DNA of 64,000 nucleotides, taken from NCBI GenBank assembly GCA_017463615.1, contig JAFTOU010000027.1:124001-188000 (forward strand), in the 5' to 3' direction. Source of the stretch: Alistipes sp. GTDB taxonomy: Bacteria > Bacteroidota > Bacteroidia > Bacteroidales > Rikenellaceae. Shown piece after piece: positions 8,014-17,295 of this stretch; positions within the stretch are counted from its first letter, which is position 1, and each line of letters opens with the position of its first letter. The translations under genes and the position numbers were made by a program. The notes beneath the pieces were generated by a model. It did not search any database. It was not told where the DNA came from and saw only the letters and a list, made by a program, of their open reading frames with translations.

Positions 8014-8107
8014 GAAAAAATGGCTTGGGACAACAAGAATTTTTCGCGTTCAACCGAAGTGCTATCCACACTACCTCGGCATCGCTCTTGCAACCCTCGC
8101 GCAAATG

Positions 8108-8181
8108 CGCCTGAACAAGGACTTGAACCTAGGACCCCATGATTAACAGTCATGTGCTCTAACCGACTGAGCTATTCAGGC
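8108..8181 (-). tRNA. tRNA-Asn (anticodon GTT)
   Basis: 74 nt on the minus strand with acceptor GCCTGAA pairing with TTCAGGC, discriminator G as expected for Asn, anticodon loop CTGTTAA giving GTT, and T-loop GGTTCAAGTCC. CCA is not encoded. Confidence 0.95.
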
Positions 8182-8262
8182 ATTTTTTAGAACCTTGAAG
8201 AACACTGTTCCTCGTTTTTCGTGGTGCAAATATAGAGCAAATATTTTATACCACCAAACTTT

Positions 8263-8295
8263 TTTGAAAAAAAATTAAAAAAAAATGTAACTTTG
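8263..8295 (+). promoter_or_regulatory. Bacteroidota promoter for the DUF1573 gene
   Basis: TTTG at 8263-8266 and TAACTTTG at 8288-8295 are 21 bp apart, the -33/-7 arrangement of this phylum. The ATG at 8300 is only 4 bp beyond the -7 box, so the leader is very short or absent. Confidence 0.65.
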
Positions 8296-8299
8296 CGCT

Positions 8300-9382
8300 A
8301 TGAAACGCGCTTTACCTATATTATTATTGCTGATTTTTCTCCCTTTTCTGACCCTTCAGGCGGAGGAGACGCCCCTCATTTTTGAGCTATCGCGCCACGA
8401 CTTTGGCACCATTGCAGAGGATGGAGGCAAGGTCTGTCACACCTTTGCGTGCTCAAATTCGCAGCGCAAACCAGTAGTAATATTGGACATCTCGGGCGGG
8501 TGTCACTGCACAACAGCCACCTTCCAGCGTCAGCCGATACTCCCAGGAAAGAGTTGCGAGGTTGAAATATGTTTTGACCCGATGAATCAGCCCGAGGGTA
8601 AATTTATGCGCAAGATTGTCGTCACCACCTCGCAGGGCAGGATGCTACTGACCATATCGGGCACAATCACTCCGCGCAAGAAGAGCCTTGCCGAGCAGTA
8701 CCCTATGCAACTCACTCCCGCCCTACAGATAGAGTCCAACCACCACGCCTTTGGCTATGTGGAGCACAGCAAGCCTATCCGCAGCAGCTTCGGCATCTAC
8801 AACAGCTCTAACCGCACCATCTCACTCCGCCTTGTGCCTACCGAGCAGAGCGGCGTGCTTGACCTGCACTACCCTACCACCTTGGCTCCGCGCGAACAGG
8901 CGGTAATTGACTTCGGCTACAGTCTTGAGCCTACATCAGGCATCTACGGAACGCTGAGCGATGTACTCTCTGTAGAGGTAGATGGCGCAAAGTCGCGTTA
9001 TCCGCTGATAATCAACGGTATAGCCATAGACGAGCGCAAAAATAGCACAGATAAAGAGTGGCAAAAGATACAACTGAGCAAAAATTTTCTTAAATTTGGC
9101 ACTGTAAAGGCGACTTTTCAGACTGTTTCGCACACTCTTGCCATACGCAACATAGGACTTGAACCGCTGATTATTAGGCATATAGAGTGCAGCAACGACA
9201 GTTTCAAGGTAAACCTCAAGGGCGATAAGTGCATCCCTACGGACAGCGAGCGCACATTGGAGGTGAGCCTCATACCTGCCCAGTGCGACTTTGGCGCGGT
9301 GACTGGGAGCATAATGATAGTAACTAACGACCCGCAGCAACCCGTAATGCGATTGCGAGTGACTGCGATAGTAGAAAGATAG
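8300..9382 (+). CDS. Exported DUF1573 protein with repeated Ig-like domains
   Basis: 360 residues starting with a Sec signal peptide (basic MKR, then a leucine-rich core, ending near LQAEE). Three domains of about 100 residues follow. The first has the DUF1573 pattern (FxxHDFGTI, a Cys-His-Cys cluster GCHCTT, then PG), and the third has FGTV and a similar ending before the C-terminus. The central domain is weaker. DUF1573 is common in secreted Bacteroidota proteins and its function is not known to me. The stop is 5 bp before nfnA; whether it is linked to the transhydrogenase or only co-transcribed is unclear. Confidence 0.8.
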   Translation: MKRALPILLLLIFLPFLTLQAEETPLIFELSRHDFGTIAEDGGKVCHTFACSNSQRKPVVILDISGGCHCTTATFQRQPILPGKSCEVEICFDPMNQPEGKFMRKIVVTTSQGRMLLTISGTITPRKKSLAEQYPMQLTPALQIESNHHAFGYVEHSKPIRSSFGIYNSSNRTISLRLVPTEQSGVLDLHYPTTLAPREQAVIDFGYSLEPTSGIYGTLSDVLSVEVDGAKSRYPLIINGIAIDERKNSTDKEWQKIQLSKNFLKFGTVKATFQTVSHTLAIRNIGLEPLIIRHIECSNDSFKVNLKGDKCIPTDSERTLEVSLIPAQCDFGAVTGSIMIVTNDPQQPVMRLRVTAIVER

Positions 9383-9387
9383 AGATT

Positions 9388-10272
9388 ATGGTAGAGATTT
9401 TGAGCAGAGAGATGCTTGCCGAGAATATCTGGCAGACGGTCGTATATGCACCGCGTATTGCCAAGTCGGCGAAGCCGGGGCAGTTTATCATTGTCCGCGC
9501 AGATGAGCGTGGCGAGCGCATACCGCTAACCATTGCAGACTACGATGCCGAGAAGGGCACCGTTACGATGGTTACGCAGGCGTTGGGACTCTCCACCCGC
9601 AAGATTGTATCTAAGGGTGTAGGCGAGCACTTCGCCGATGTGGCAGGTCCACTCGGTCGTCCGTCGGACTTTGTGCACGAGACGATGGAGGAACTTCAGC
9701 GTAAGCGTTTTGTATTTGTTGCAGGTGGCGTGGGCACAGCGCCTGTATATCCGCAGGTTAAGTGGCTCAAGGAGCACGGCGTAGAGGTGGATGTAATCAT
9801 CGGCGCCAAGACCAAGGATATGCTTATATACACCGAGCAGATGCGCGCCGTAGCATCAAATCTCTATATCGCCACAGACGACGGTAGCGAGGGCTTCCAC
9901 GGCCTTGTGACGGCGCTGCTTGAGAAGCTAATCACCGAGCAGGGCAAGAGCTACGACTGCTGCGTGGCTATCGGTCCGATGATAATGATGAAGTTTGTGA
10001 CCCTTACGGCAAAGAAGTTCAACCTGCCGTGCATCGTATCGCTCAACGCCCTTATGGTAGACGGTACGGGTATGTGTGGTGCTTGCCGAGTAACTATCGC
10101 GGGCAAGACCAAGTTTACCTGCGTAGATGGCCCTGAGTTCAACGCCTACGATGTAGACTTTGACGAGGCTATGCGCCGTCAGGGTATGTACCGCACGCAG
10201 GAGCAGCGAGCATTGGCTATAGCACGCGAGCGCGAGCAGGGACACAAGTGTAATATTGGGTTGGATAAATAA
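9388..10272 (+). CDS. nfnA: NfnA-like FAD/[2Fe-2S] subunit of ferredoxin:NADP+ oxidoreductase
   Basis: 294 residues of the sulfide-dehydrogenase/dihydroorotate-dehydrogenase electron-transfer family. The FAD site is RIPLTIADYD, the nucleotide site is VAGGVGTAPVYPQ, and the C-terminal [2Fe-2S] ligands are in DGTGMCGAC plus the Cys in KFTCVDG. That Asp-Cys-Cys-Cys arrangement is the one seen in NfnA. With NfnB next door (12 bp) it would form the cytosolic NADH-dependent reduced ferredoxin:NADP+ oxidoreductase, balancing NADPH and reduced ferredoxin in an anaerobe. Databases often label it 'sulfide/dihydroorotate dehydrogenase-like'. Confidence 0.85.
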   Translation: MVEILSREMLAENIWQTVVYAPRIAKSAKPGQFIIVRADERGERIPLTIADYDAEKGTVTMVTQALGLSTRKIVSKGVGEHFADVAGPLGRPSDFVHETMEELQRKRFVFVAGGVGTAPVYPQVKWLKEHGVEVDVIIGAKTKDMLIYTEQMRAVASNLYIATDDGSEGFHGLVTALLEKLITEQGKSYDCCVAIGPMIMMKFVTLTAKKFNLPCIVSLNALMVDGTGMCGACRVTIAGKTKFTCVDGPEFNAYDVDFDEAMRRQGMYRTQEQRALAIAREREQGHKCNIGLDK

Positions 10273-10284
10273 AGAGCAACTTTT

Positions 10285-11661
10285 ATGGCAAATAAGATAC
10301 CGCGCGTGCCGGTGCGCGAACAGAATCCGGCAGTTCGTGCCACAAACTTTGAGGAGGTTTGTTTGGGATACAATCTTGAGGAGGCTACATTGGAGGCTTC
10401 GCGCTGTTTGAACTGTAAGAATCCTCGCTGCATGGCCGCTTGCCCTGTAGGCATTAAGATTCCACAATTCATTGAGGCTCTGAAGGTTGGCGATGTAGCC
10501 GCTGCAGCTGATATTATTGCTCAGGACTCGTCACTGCCAAGTATCTGCGGTCGCGTATGTCCGCAGGAGAGCCAGTGTGAGGGTAGCTGTATTCTGGGCA
10601 TTAAGGGCGAGAGTGTAGCTATCGGTAAGCTGGAGCGCTATGTGGGCGACTGGCGACTGAGCAACCCTAAGGAGGCTGAGGTTGCTGCAAGCAATGGCAA
10701 GAAGGTAGCCGTTGTAGGTAGTGGCCCTGCAGGTCTGGCTTGTGCCAGCGACCTTGCGAAGATGGGCTATAGCGTGACCGTCTTTGAGGCGCTGCACGAG
10801 GTTGGTGGCGTGCTTGTCTATGGTATTCCTGAGTTCCGCCTGCCTAAGAAGGGTGTGGTGGCAAAGGAGATTGAGAGCGTGCGCCGTCTGGGCGTAAAGT
10901 TTGAGACCGATGTTATCGTTGGTCGCACCGTAACTATCGACTCGCTGATGGACGAGGAGGGCTTTGATGCTGTCTTTGTTGGCTCAGGTGCGGGTCTGCC
11001 ACGATTTATGGGCATTGAGGGCGAGAACCTCAACGGTGTGCTCTCGGCAAACGAGTTCCTCACTCGCGCAAACCTTATGCGTGCATACGACGAGCAGTAC
11101 GACACACCGATATATGTTGGTCAGCGCGTAGTTGTTGTCGGCGGAGGAAATGTGGCTATGGATGCCGTGCGTACCGCTAAGCGACTTGGCGCAGAGGCTA
11201 CTATCGTATACCGCCGCTCCGAGGCTGAGCTTCCTGCCCGCGTGGAGGAGGTACACCACGCAAAGGAGGAGGGCATTGAGTTCCGTATGCTTACAAATCC
11301 TACCCGCGTGCTTGGTAACGAGCAGGGCTGGGTCACAGGGCTCAACTGCGTAGAGATGGAGCTTGGCGAGCCAGATGCCAGCGGTCGTCGCTCCCCTATT
11401 GAGAAGGCGGGCTCTGACTTCACAGTCGCTTGCGATGTGGTTATCATGGCACTCGGAACATCACCAAACCCACTTATCGCCTCAACAACAGATAACCTGG
11501 AGACTAACCGCCGCGGCTGCATCGTTGCCGACGAGAACGGTGCGACCTCCCGCCCAGGCGTATTTGCTGGCGGCGATACCGTCACTGGCGCCGCTACGGT
11601 AATCCTCGCCATGGGTGCCGGCCGCAAAGCCGCTAAGGCGATTGATGAGTATCTTCGTTAG
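10285..11661 (+). CDS. nfnB: NfnB-like subunit ('NADPH-dependent glutamate synthase' small-chain family)
   Basis: 458 residues. The N-terminal Fe-S domain has CLNCKNPRCMAACPVGIKIP, and a second cluster motif CGRVCPQESQCEGSC follows. The FAD site is VVGSGPAGLACASDL and the NADP site is VVVGGGNVAMDAVRTAKRLG. It ends with the FAD-closing GVFAGGDTVTGAATV. This is the glutamate synthase beta-subunit fold. No large glutamate synthase subunit is adjacent, while an NfnA gene is, so electron-bifurcating transhydrogenase is the better call than glutamate synthase. Confidence 0.85.
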   Translation: MANKIPRVPVREQNPAVRATNFEEVCLGYNLEEATLEASRCLNCKNPRCMAACPVGIKIPQFIEALKVGDVAAAADIIAQDSSLPSICGRVCPQESQCEGSCILGIKGESVAIGKLERYVGDWRLSNPKEAEVAASNGKKVAVVGSGPAGLACASDLAKMGYSVTVFEALHEVGGVLVYGIPEFRLPKKGVVAKEIESVRRLGVKFETDVIVGRTVTIDSLMDEEGFDAVFVGSGAGLPRFMGIEGENLNGVLSANEFLTRANLMRAYDEQYDTPIYVGQRVVVVGGGNVAMDAVRTAKRLGAEATIVYRRSEAELPARVEEVHHAKEEGIEFRMLTNPTRVLGNEQGWVTGLNCVEMELGEPDASGRRSPIEKAGSDFTVACDVVIMALGTSPNPLIASTTDNLETNRRGCIVADENGATSRPGVFAGGDTVTGAATVILAMGAGRKAAKAIDEYLR

Positions 11662-11666
11662 CCATT

Positions 11667-11705
11667 GGCTCGTCTACGACGACCCTTCCTCCTCGCGGCT
11701 CGGCA
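11667..11705. repeat. 39-nt dispersed repeat, copy 2
   Basis: Matches 7689-7727, sharing GACCCTTCC and CCTCGCGGCTCGGCA. It begins 6 bp after the nfnB stop. The region 11662-11966 as a whole holds only repeats and the structured element; a 70-residue open frame across it is considered spurious. Confidence 0.65.
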
Positions 11706-11745
11706 GAGCAAACAAGTTTGCTCTGCTCTCGCTTCGCAGCGTCGG

Positions 11746-11783
11746 TTGGCTATTGGCTTTTTAGAGGTGTCGGCAGAGCCGAC
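11746..11783. repeat. Heptamer repeat with TTTTTAGAGGTGTC and hairpin, copy b
   Basis: TTGGCTA and TTGGCTT are followed by TTTTAGAGGTGTC and the hairpin GTCGGC-AGA-GCCGAC. At 20830 the corresponding hairpin is GTCGC-TAAG-GCGAC, so the stem is conserved while its sequence changes. It lies 55 bp before structured element 1. Between them GGTGCA (11795) and TGCACC (11810) form a further hairpin. Confidence 0.65.
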
Positions 11784-11838
11784 GAGTGTTTATGGGTGCA
11801 ACCACGGACTGCACCGTCATCTATTATTTGCACCACCC

Positions 11839-11968
11839 AATTTCTCGTCAGAAGCCGTAAAATGTGGTGCATCGTAAAAGAAACCCCTTTGGGATAGTAC
11901 TAAAGCGTACAGCCCAAAGGGGTTTACTTTTAGGATGTGCCGCAGGTTGCGGCTTATCACGAGAAATT
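11839..11968 (+). ncRNA. Structured element family, copy 1 (130 nt)
   Basis: Outer stem AATTTCTCG with CGAGAAATT. Next comes a conserved internal loop, TCAG facing ATCA. A second stem pairs AAGCCGTAA with TTGCGGCTT. A third pairs TGTGGTGCATC with GATGTGCCGCA, using three G.T pairs on the plus strand. The central hairpin at 11881-11925 has an AAACCCCTTTGGG stem around GATAGTACTAAAGCGTAC. The 3' arm ends inside the stop codon of the C1 peptidase gene. Three other copies share the fold and loop bases but not the stem sequences. Being an RNA is inferred; a single-stranded DNA function is equally possible. Confidence 0.75.
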
Positions 11969-13139
11969 AAAGCTTTTTGAGTATATGCTTTGGCACAGCC
12001 TTCTTATTCACAAGGATTGACATGGTCTTATACTCCACGAATGGGCGGGAGAAGTAGTAGTAGCCGTCGTATGGAGGGCGGACACCCCAAGAGTTCTTGA
12101 CCTTGAAGAATGGGTTGCCATTCTGGTCGGTAGCGGTGCCGATGATTACCATACCGTGGTCGTCGGTGGTCTGGTAGTTATCGTAAGCCTGCTGGCGCAT
12201 CTGCTGAGTGATGGTCTTCTCCTTGATTGGCTTATCAAAGCGGTAGAGAGCCTCGTTGCGCTCCTGCTCGTTCATAGCGCCCCAGCGCTCAGCGTCGGTG
12301 CCGCTCATATTGTCGATATTATCCTCCGGAACGATAGCTATAGCCTTAGTGCGGCTAAAGCCCTTCTCTGAAACATCTGAAGCCCAGCCGATAGAGTAGT
12401 CGTTAGCCAGAGCGTTATCTACAACCTCCATAAGCTCCTCAAGAGGAACATTATATACGCTTGCCCACAACCAGTTATCTGGCACCTCAATAACGAAAGA
12501 GGTGTAGAATGGATGGTGAGTGAACGAGCTGAGGGAGATATAGTCGTTCATATCAATAGGCAGAGCCTCGGCAAATGACTGCGGAGTGTAGGTCTTGCCC
12601 TTATACTCAAAGCTCTCAGGCATCTTGCCGAAGTAGGCATCCAGAATACCGTTAAGACCTGCCTGCCAAGCGGTAGTGAGGGTCTTATTTGGGTTCTTGA
12701 TAATTGCATCTACATAGGCCTTAAGCACAGCGTCAATCTCGTTGAAGTGTGGAAGCTCGGTACCATAGTTGAGTCCCTCGTAGACCTCCTGAGGAACGAT
12801 GCCGTACTTCTTAATACCCTCGGTAACATCGTGGAAAGCACCACCTACGGCGAAGTTAAGCGCACCGTGCAGGCGGACATACTTTACAGCCTTCTCAAAG
12901 TATACATTGCGGACAATCCACATCTCCGACAGGTCCATCTCCTCGCCACCGGCGCGCATAATCTCGTTCTCAAGGTAAGAGAGAGCCGAGAAGCACCAGC
13001 AGGTACCGCTACGGAACTGATTTTTTACAGAGGTGGTCTTAACCAGCTTACCATCGGTAAACTGATAGCCCTCAGCCTTCTGAGCCATAACTGGCAGAGC
13101 GAGCATCAGGGCAACAAGTGCTACAACAAGTCTCTTCAT
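11967..13139 (-). CDS. Exported C1 family (bleomycin hydrolase/PepC-like) cysteine peptidase
   Basis: 390 residues with a signal peptide (MKRLVVALVALMLALPVMAQ). The papain-like triad is Cys47 (SGTCWCFSAL), His328 (DDHGMVIIG) and Asn349 (VKNSWG), in the arrangement of aminopeptidase C/bleomycin hydrolase. Unlike cytosolic PepC, this one is predicted to be secreted to the periplasm, which is typical for Bacteroidales homologues. It follows topA by 4 bp. The last stop-codon bases lie in the arm of structured element 1. Confidence 0.9.
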   Translation of the reverse strand: MKRLVVALVALMLALPVMAQKAEGYQFTDGKLVKTTSVKNQFRSGTCWCFSALSYLENEIMRAGGEEMDLSEMWIVRNVYFEKAVKYVRLHGALNFAVGGAFHDVTEGIKKYGIVPQEVYEGLNYGTELPHFNEIDAVLKAYVDAIIKNPNKTLTTAWQAGLNGILDAYFGKMPESFEYKGKTYTPQSFAEALPIDMNDYISLSSFTHHPFYTSFVIEVPDNWLWASVYNVPLEELMEVVDNALANDYSIGWASDVSEKGFSRTKAIAIVPEDNIDNMSGTDAERWGAMNEQERNEALYRFDKPIKEKTITQQMRQQAYDNYQTTDDHGMVIIGTATDQNGNPFFKVKNSWGVRPPYDGYYYFSRPFVEYKTMSILVNKKAVPKHILKKL

Positions 13140-13143
13140 AGTT

Positions 13144-15441
13144 CTATTTTTTTGATGAATTTACAATCTTCATACAGTCGTCAAAGCTCATAGTCTCCGG
13201 CTTTGAACCCTTTGGCAGGCGGTAGTTCTTGCCCTTATAGGCGATGTAGGCACCATAGCGGCCATTCTTGATAACCATACCCTTATCCTCGGCGAAGATT
13301 CTAAGCGGAGTGTTGGCTACGGCAGCCTGCTCCTTCTGATGCTTGAGGAGCTCCACAGAGCGCTCGTAGGATACAGTATATGGGTCGTCGGTCTTTGCCA
13401 GCGATGCGAAGGTCTTGCCGTGACGAACATAGCCACCGAACTTACCGATGCCGACAACCACATCCTCGCCCTCGTATACACCCACAACGCGAGGCAGAGC
13501 AAAGAGCTCCAAAGCCTGCTCCAGAGTGATAGACTCAATAAGCTGACCCTTCTTGAGCGATGCGTACTGCGGCTTCTCACCCTCGGCAGCCTCTATCTCT
13601 ACCATAGGACCATAGCGACCGATGCGAGCCTTGACAGTGTGTCCGCTCTTAGGGTCTACGCCTAAGATGCGAGCCTGCTGGTGTGAGGTTGGCTGGGTCT
13701 CTATAGCTGCATCTACCATCTGGTGGAAAGGTGTGTAGAAGGTGCTAATCATATCGTTCCACTGAAGCTCTCCGTCGGCGATGCGGTCAAACTCCTTCTC
13801 CACATTTGCCGTGAAGTTGTAGTCCATAATCATAGCGAACTGAGACTCCAGATAGTCGTTTACAACCATACCGATATCGGTTGGGCTGAGGCGGTTCTTC
13901 TCTGCGCCATAGTTCTCCGAAGAGCTCTTCTCTGTAATGTTGTTGCCACGCAAGGTAAGCGAAGTGTAGTTACGCTTCTGCGCAGGGCGGGAGCTCTTCT
14001 CCACATATCCGCGGGTGATGATTGTAGAGATTGTTGGCGCGTATGTTGATGGACGGCCGATACCCAGCTCCTCCAGACGCTTTACGAGCGAAGCCTCGTT
14101 ATAGCGCAGCGGTGGCTGAGTGAAACGCTCGGTAGCTACGATGGTGTGCGACTTTACCACCTCGCCCTCGTGGAGCATTGGCAGGGTCGCAGTATGCTCG
14201 CCATCGTGAGTCTCCTCGTCCACGCTCTCCGAGTAGAGGCGCATAAAGCCATCAAAACGCATAGTGTCGCCAGTGGCTACGAAGTGGTTAGGGTCGCCCG
14301 ACATCTCAATATTGATAGTTGTGCGGTCGATATCGGCAGCAACCATCTGCGATGCCACGGTGCGCTTCCAGATAAGCTCATAGAGGCGCTTCTCGGCAGC
14401 TGTACCGTCAATCTCGTGGCGGTTGATATAGGATGGACGGATAGCCTCGTGAGCCTCCTGAGCACCCTTACTGCTTGTGGTATAGTTGCGCGGATTGGAG
14501 TACTTAGCACCAAAGAGCGTGGTAATCTCCTCCTTACAAGCGTGTATAGCCAGCTGCGAGAGGTTTACCGAGTCGGTACGCATATAGGTGATAAGACCCT
14601 GCTCGTAGAGGCGCTGCGCCACAGACATAGTCTGCGATACGGACATACCGTACTTGCGGGCAGCCTCCTGCTGGAGCGTAGAGGTTGTAAATGGCGGTGC
14701 AGGATAGCGCTTGGTAGGCTTCACCTCGCTGTGAACAACGGTAAATGTTGCGCTCTTGCAACGCTCAAGCATCTCTAAGGCCTGCTCCTTGGTAGCAAAA
14801 CGCTCGGAGTACTCAGCCTTGAAGATTACCTTCTCCGTATCCTCCACAGAGTAGAACTGAGCAACCACGCGGTAGTAGCTGGTGGCATTGTGTGCGATAA
14901 TATCGCGCTCGCGCTCTACGATAAGTCGTACGGCAACACTCTGCACACGACCTGCCGAGAGTGCCGGCTTAACCTTCTTCCAGAGAATTGGCGAGAGCTC
15001 AAAACCTACGATACGGTCAAGCACACGGCGAGCCTGCTGGGCATTGACAAGGTTAAGGTCTACAGTTCGCGGATTCTCTATAGCGTGCAGAATGGCGTTC
15101 TTGGTAATCTCGTGGAACACGATACGCTTTGTGCGCTCAACAGGCAGACCCAGCACCTCGGTAAGGTGCCAAGCGATAGCCTCTCCCTCGCGGTCTTCAT
15201 CGGATGCGAGCCATACGGCATCAACCTTTGAAGCTAAGCGCGACAGCTCGTCCACAACCTTCTTCTTCTCTGACGAAATCTCGTAACAAGGGGCAAAGCC
15301 GTTGGCAATATCTACGCCCAGACCCTTCTTGGCGATGTCGCGGATATGGCCGAAACTTGACTTTACGATATAATCCTTGCCGAGAAATCTCTCTATAGTC
15401 TTCGCCTTGGCAGGCGACTCTACAATAACCAGATTTTGCAT
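13144..15441 (-). CDS. topA: DNA topoisomerase I
   Basis: 765 residues, type IA. The TOPRIM start is LVIVESPAKAKTIE (Glu8) with DEDREGEAIAWHL at 81-93; the active-site tyrosine is Tyr286 in LITYMRTDS. Instead of C-terminal zinc fingers it has three repeat modules of the topoisomerase C-terminal type, around IGRYGPMVE, IGKFGGYVRHGK and NGRYGAYIAYKGKNYRLPKG. It relaxes negative supercoils behind RNA polymerase. It is followed closely by the peptidase gene. Confidence 0.96.
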   Translation of the reverse strand: MQNLVIVESPAKAKTIERFLGKDYIVKSSFGHIRDIAKKGLGVDIANGFAPCYEISSEKKKVVDELSRLASKVDAVWLASDEDREGEAIAWHLTEVLGLPVERTKRIVFHEITKNAILHAIENPRTVDLNLVNAQQARRVLDRIVGFELSPILWKKVKPALSAGRVQSVAVRLIVERERDIIAHNATSYYRVVAQFYSVEDTEKVIFKAEYSERFATKEQALEMLERCKSATFTVVHSEVKPTKRYPAPPFTTSTLQQEAARKYGMSVSQTMSVAQRLYEQGLITYMRTDSVNLSQLAIHACKEEITTLFGAKYSNPRNYTTSSKGAQEAHEAIRPSYINRHEIDGTAAEKRLYELIWKRTVASQMVAADIDRTTINIEMSGDPNHFVATGDTMRFDGFMRLYSESVDEETHDGEHTATLPMLHEGEVVKSHTIVATERFTQPPLRYNEASLVKRLEELGIGRPSTYAPTISTIITRGYVEKSSRPAQKRNYTSLTLRGNNITEKSSSENYGAEKNRLSPTDIGMVVNDYLESQFAMIMDYNFTANVEKEFDRIADGELQWNDMISTFYTPFHQMVDAAIETQPTSHQQARILGVDPKSGHTVKARIGRYGPMVEIEAAEGEKPQYASLKKGQLIESITLEQALELFALPRVVGVYEGEDVVVGIGKFGGYVRHGKTFASLAKTDDPYTVSYERSVELLKHQKEQAAVANTPLRIFAEDKGMVIKNGRYGAYIAYKGKNYRLPKGSKPETMSFDDCMKIVNSSKK

Positions 15442-15461
15442 TATCTTCTATTTTTCTGTTT

Positions 15462-15508
15462 ACGCAACGAAACCTAAGCTAAAAACTTAGGTTTCAATCG
15501 TTTTGCGT
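15462..15508 (-). terminator. Stem-loop between the DUF4270 gene and topA
   Basis: GAAACCTAAG pairs with CTTAGGTTTC, and ACGCAA pairs with TTGCGT outside it. It lies 18 bp beyond the DUF4270 stop and 21 bp before topA, so it probably ends the glycogen synthase/DUF4270 transcript. A clean T-run is lacking. Confidence 0.55.
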
Positions 15509-15525
15509 TACTTACTGTTTTTCAA

Positions 15526-17295
15526 TTACTTAACCATTGTGTAGGTCATCTCCAGATGGATTGGCGACAACTCACTTGACGAACCCTGAATCTCTGTACG
15601 CAGCAGCGTGTATGGCGAGATTGCCTCAGGACCGAGGTAGATAGCTCGCGGAGTGAAGGTTTCGTCGTACTTATCCTTAAACTGCTCCACAGACTCTACA
15701 TCCAACGAGTTCACATAGTTATAAAGGCGCTGCATAAAGCCCGTAATATCCAACTCGTAGCAGCCACGGCTACGGTTCAGATAACCGCCGTATGCCAACT
15801 CTGTAGAGTATGCCACCTCGTACTCAGGGTCGTAGTCAGCAATGCAGTTGAGCTTGCTATAGCCGATATAAGAGCCCAAGCGGGTGATGCAGTTATCCAT
15901 CAGCGGAGTGAGCAGGTGTGCATTCTCAATATTCTTCTCCCAGTTGTAGTCCGCACCCTTAAGATAGAGGTAGAGGCGGCACTGGTTGATACCGATAGCG
16001 CGATACTTATCCTCCTTATTCTCAGGGTCAATATAGGATGCGTTCTTAAGCTCCATAAGGAACTCGTCGGTGAAGTATATCTCGGTAGTAATACCCGCAA
16101 AGCCCTCCACAAAGCAGGTGCTAACCTCGTCACGAGCGCTATTTGGCAGCTTAGCTCCCGACTCGTCGTAAGCGGCAAACTTGACATTCTCAAGCTGTGA
16201 GCCTGTAAAGTCGTGCTTGATGCTATTTACAGAGACATTCTTAACATCCGCAGGGCCATCGTAGTAGTTACCGTATGTATCGGTATAGCCATCCAGCGAG
16301 GAGTCGTAGAAGTAGTAGTTTGCACCGATAGTATCCTGAATAAGCGTAGGGTCCTTCGGATTACGATTTCTACCCTGCAACTGCAGACCCGAAGCGGTCA
16401 AGTCAAAGCTATAGAGTGCGCCCTGCTTACTCTTATCCACGCTCTCAAGCACCGGCTTGATATATACGCCGTGGAAACGAGAGAGCCACTTCTTCTCGCT
16501 GCTGTAGAGGCTATCCACATCCTTGGTATAACCATCCCAATCAGGATTGGTATCGTAGTCGGCAGGAATAAGCATCAGACGGCGAACAAAGTCCCAAGTC
16601 TGAGCTGAGAGCTTACCATCCTCGCCATATACCGGCGTAAGGTCAATAGTGGTTGTTGTAGGGCCCGTCTTCTCGCCATCTGGGAAGGTGAAGGTAAACA
16701 GAGGCTTATCCTCGTTGTACACCTCCGTCATCTTATCCCAGCAGTTGGAGTATGCCGCGGTATCTGCCGCATCGGCAACGCTACCGACAAGCGACTTCTT
16801 AAGCTCATAGAGCTCGTACTTCACTGGCGTAAGGGTATCTACACCGTAGTCGTTGATAGTAAGCACCAGCGAGAGGGTATCAAAGATTGGCTTGTAACCA
16901 AAACCTGTCTCCTCGTCCACACTATTCATAAAGATGATAGATGATGCCAGCGATGCTGCACGCATACCGAAGGTATCGCTATGCTCCACGCCCAAGTATC
17001 CATACGAAACATTGCTTGAGAGCAGCGAGTCGGTATGGTAGAGCGAGGTACGGAAGAACTTACCCTCGCGCTCGTCGTAGACACTCTTATCGTCACTACT
17101 TGCCGACGAGTTGAAGACCAGCACCTTGCCGCCCTTAAAGCGCAGGTGGCGCATCTCCATCTTCTGATGGTCCGGAATGATATCGTAACCAAGCTCGCTA
17201 TCTACATCTGCCGAACAGCCAACGGCAAAGAGCGCAACCACAGCCACAAGCAGTGGGCGCAGAGTAGAGAGCCCAAATTTAGAACAGTTCATCAT
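15526..17295 (-). CDS. DUF4270 lipoprotein
   Basis: About 589 residues from the ATG pair at 17295/17292; earlier in-frame starts lie inside the glycogen synthase gene. The signal ends in a lipobox, ALFAVGC, with Cys26 (counting from 17292) as lipidation site. The body has the DUF4270 features: ELGYDIIP near the N-terminus, repeated mentions of transported-type beta-rich segments, and the ending LRTEIQGSSSELSPIHLEMTY. It is an outer-membrane or periplasmic lipoprotein of unknown role. In many Bacteroidota this family directly follows the one-domain glycogen synthase, as here with a 14-17 bp overlap. Confidence 0.85.
   Translation of the reverse strand: MMNCSKFGLSTLRPLLVAVVALFAVGCSADVDSELGYDIIPDHQKMEMRHLRFKGGKVLVFNSSASSDDKSVYDEREGKFFRTSLYHTDSLLSSNVSYGYLGVEHSDTFGMRAASLASSIIFMNSVDEETGFGYKPIFDTLSLVLTINDYGVDTLTPVKYELYELKKSLVGSVADAADTAAYSNCWDKMTEVYNEDKPLFTFTFPDGEKTGPTTTTIDLTPVYGEDGKLSAQTWDFVRRLMLIPADYDTNPDWDGYTKDVDSLYSSEKKWLSRFHGVYIKPVLESVDKSKQGALYSFDLTASGLQLQGRNRNPKDPTLIQDTIGANYYFYDSSLDGYTDTYGNYYDGPADVKNVSVNSIKHDFTGSQLENVKFAAYDESGAKLPNSARDEVSTCFVEGFAGITTEIYFTDEFLMELKNASYIDPENKEDKYRAIGINQCRLYLYLKGADYNWEKNIENAHLLTPLMDNCITRLGSYIGYSKLNCIADYDPEYEVAYSTELAYGGYLNRSRGCYELDITGFMQRLYNYVNSLDVESVEQFKDKYDETFTPRAIYLGPEAISPYTLLRTEIQGSSSELSPIHLEMTYTMVK

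Noticed and set aside
7862-8104. Open frame of 80 residues on the minus strand
   Set aside because: It covers the tRNA-Val gene and its terminator.
10285-11661. Glutamate synthase small subunit
   Set aside because: No large subunit nearby, while an NfnA-type partner directly precedes it.
11839-11968. Box C/D kink-turn in the element's internal loop
   Set aside because: Read on the minus strand the loop is TGAT facing CTGA, like C and D boxes. The loop is symmetric without the three-base bulge, and the G.T pairs point to the other strand.
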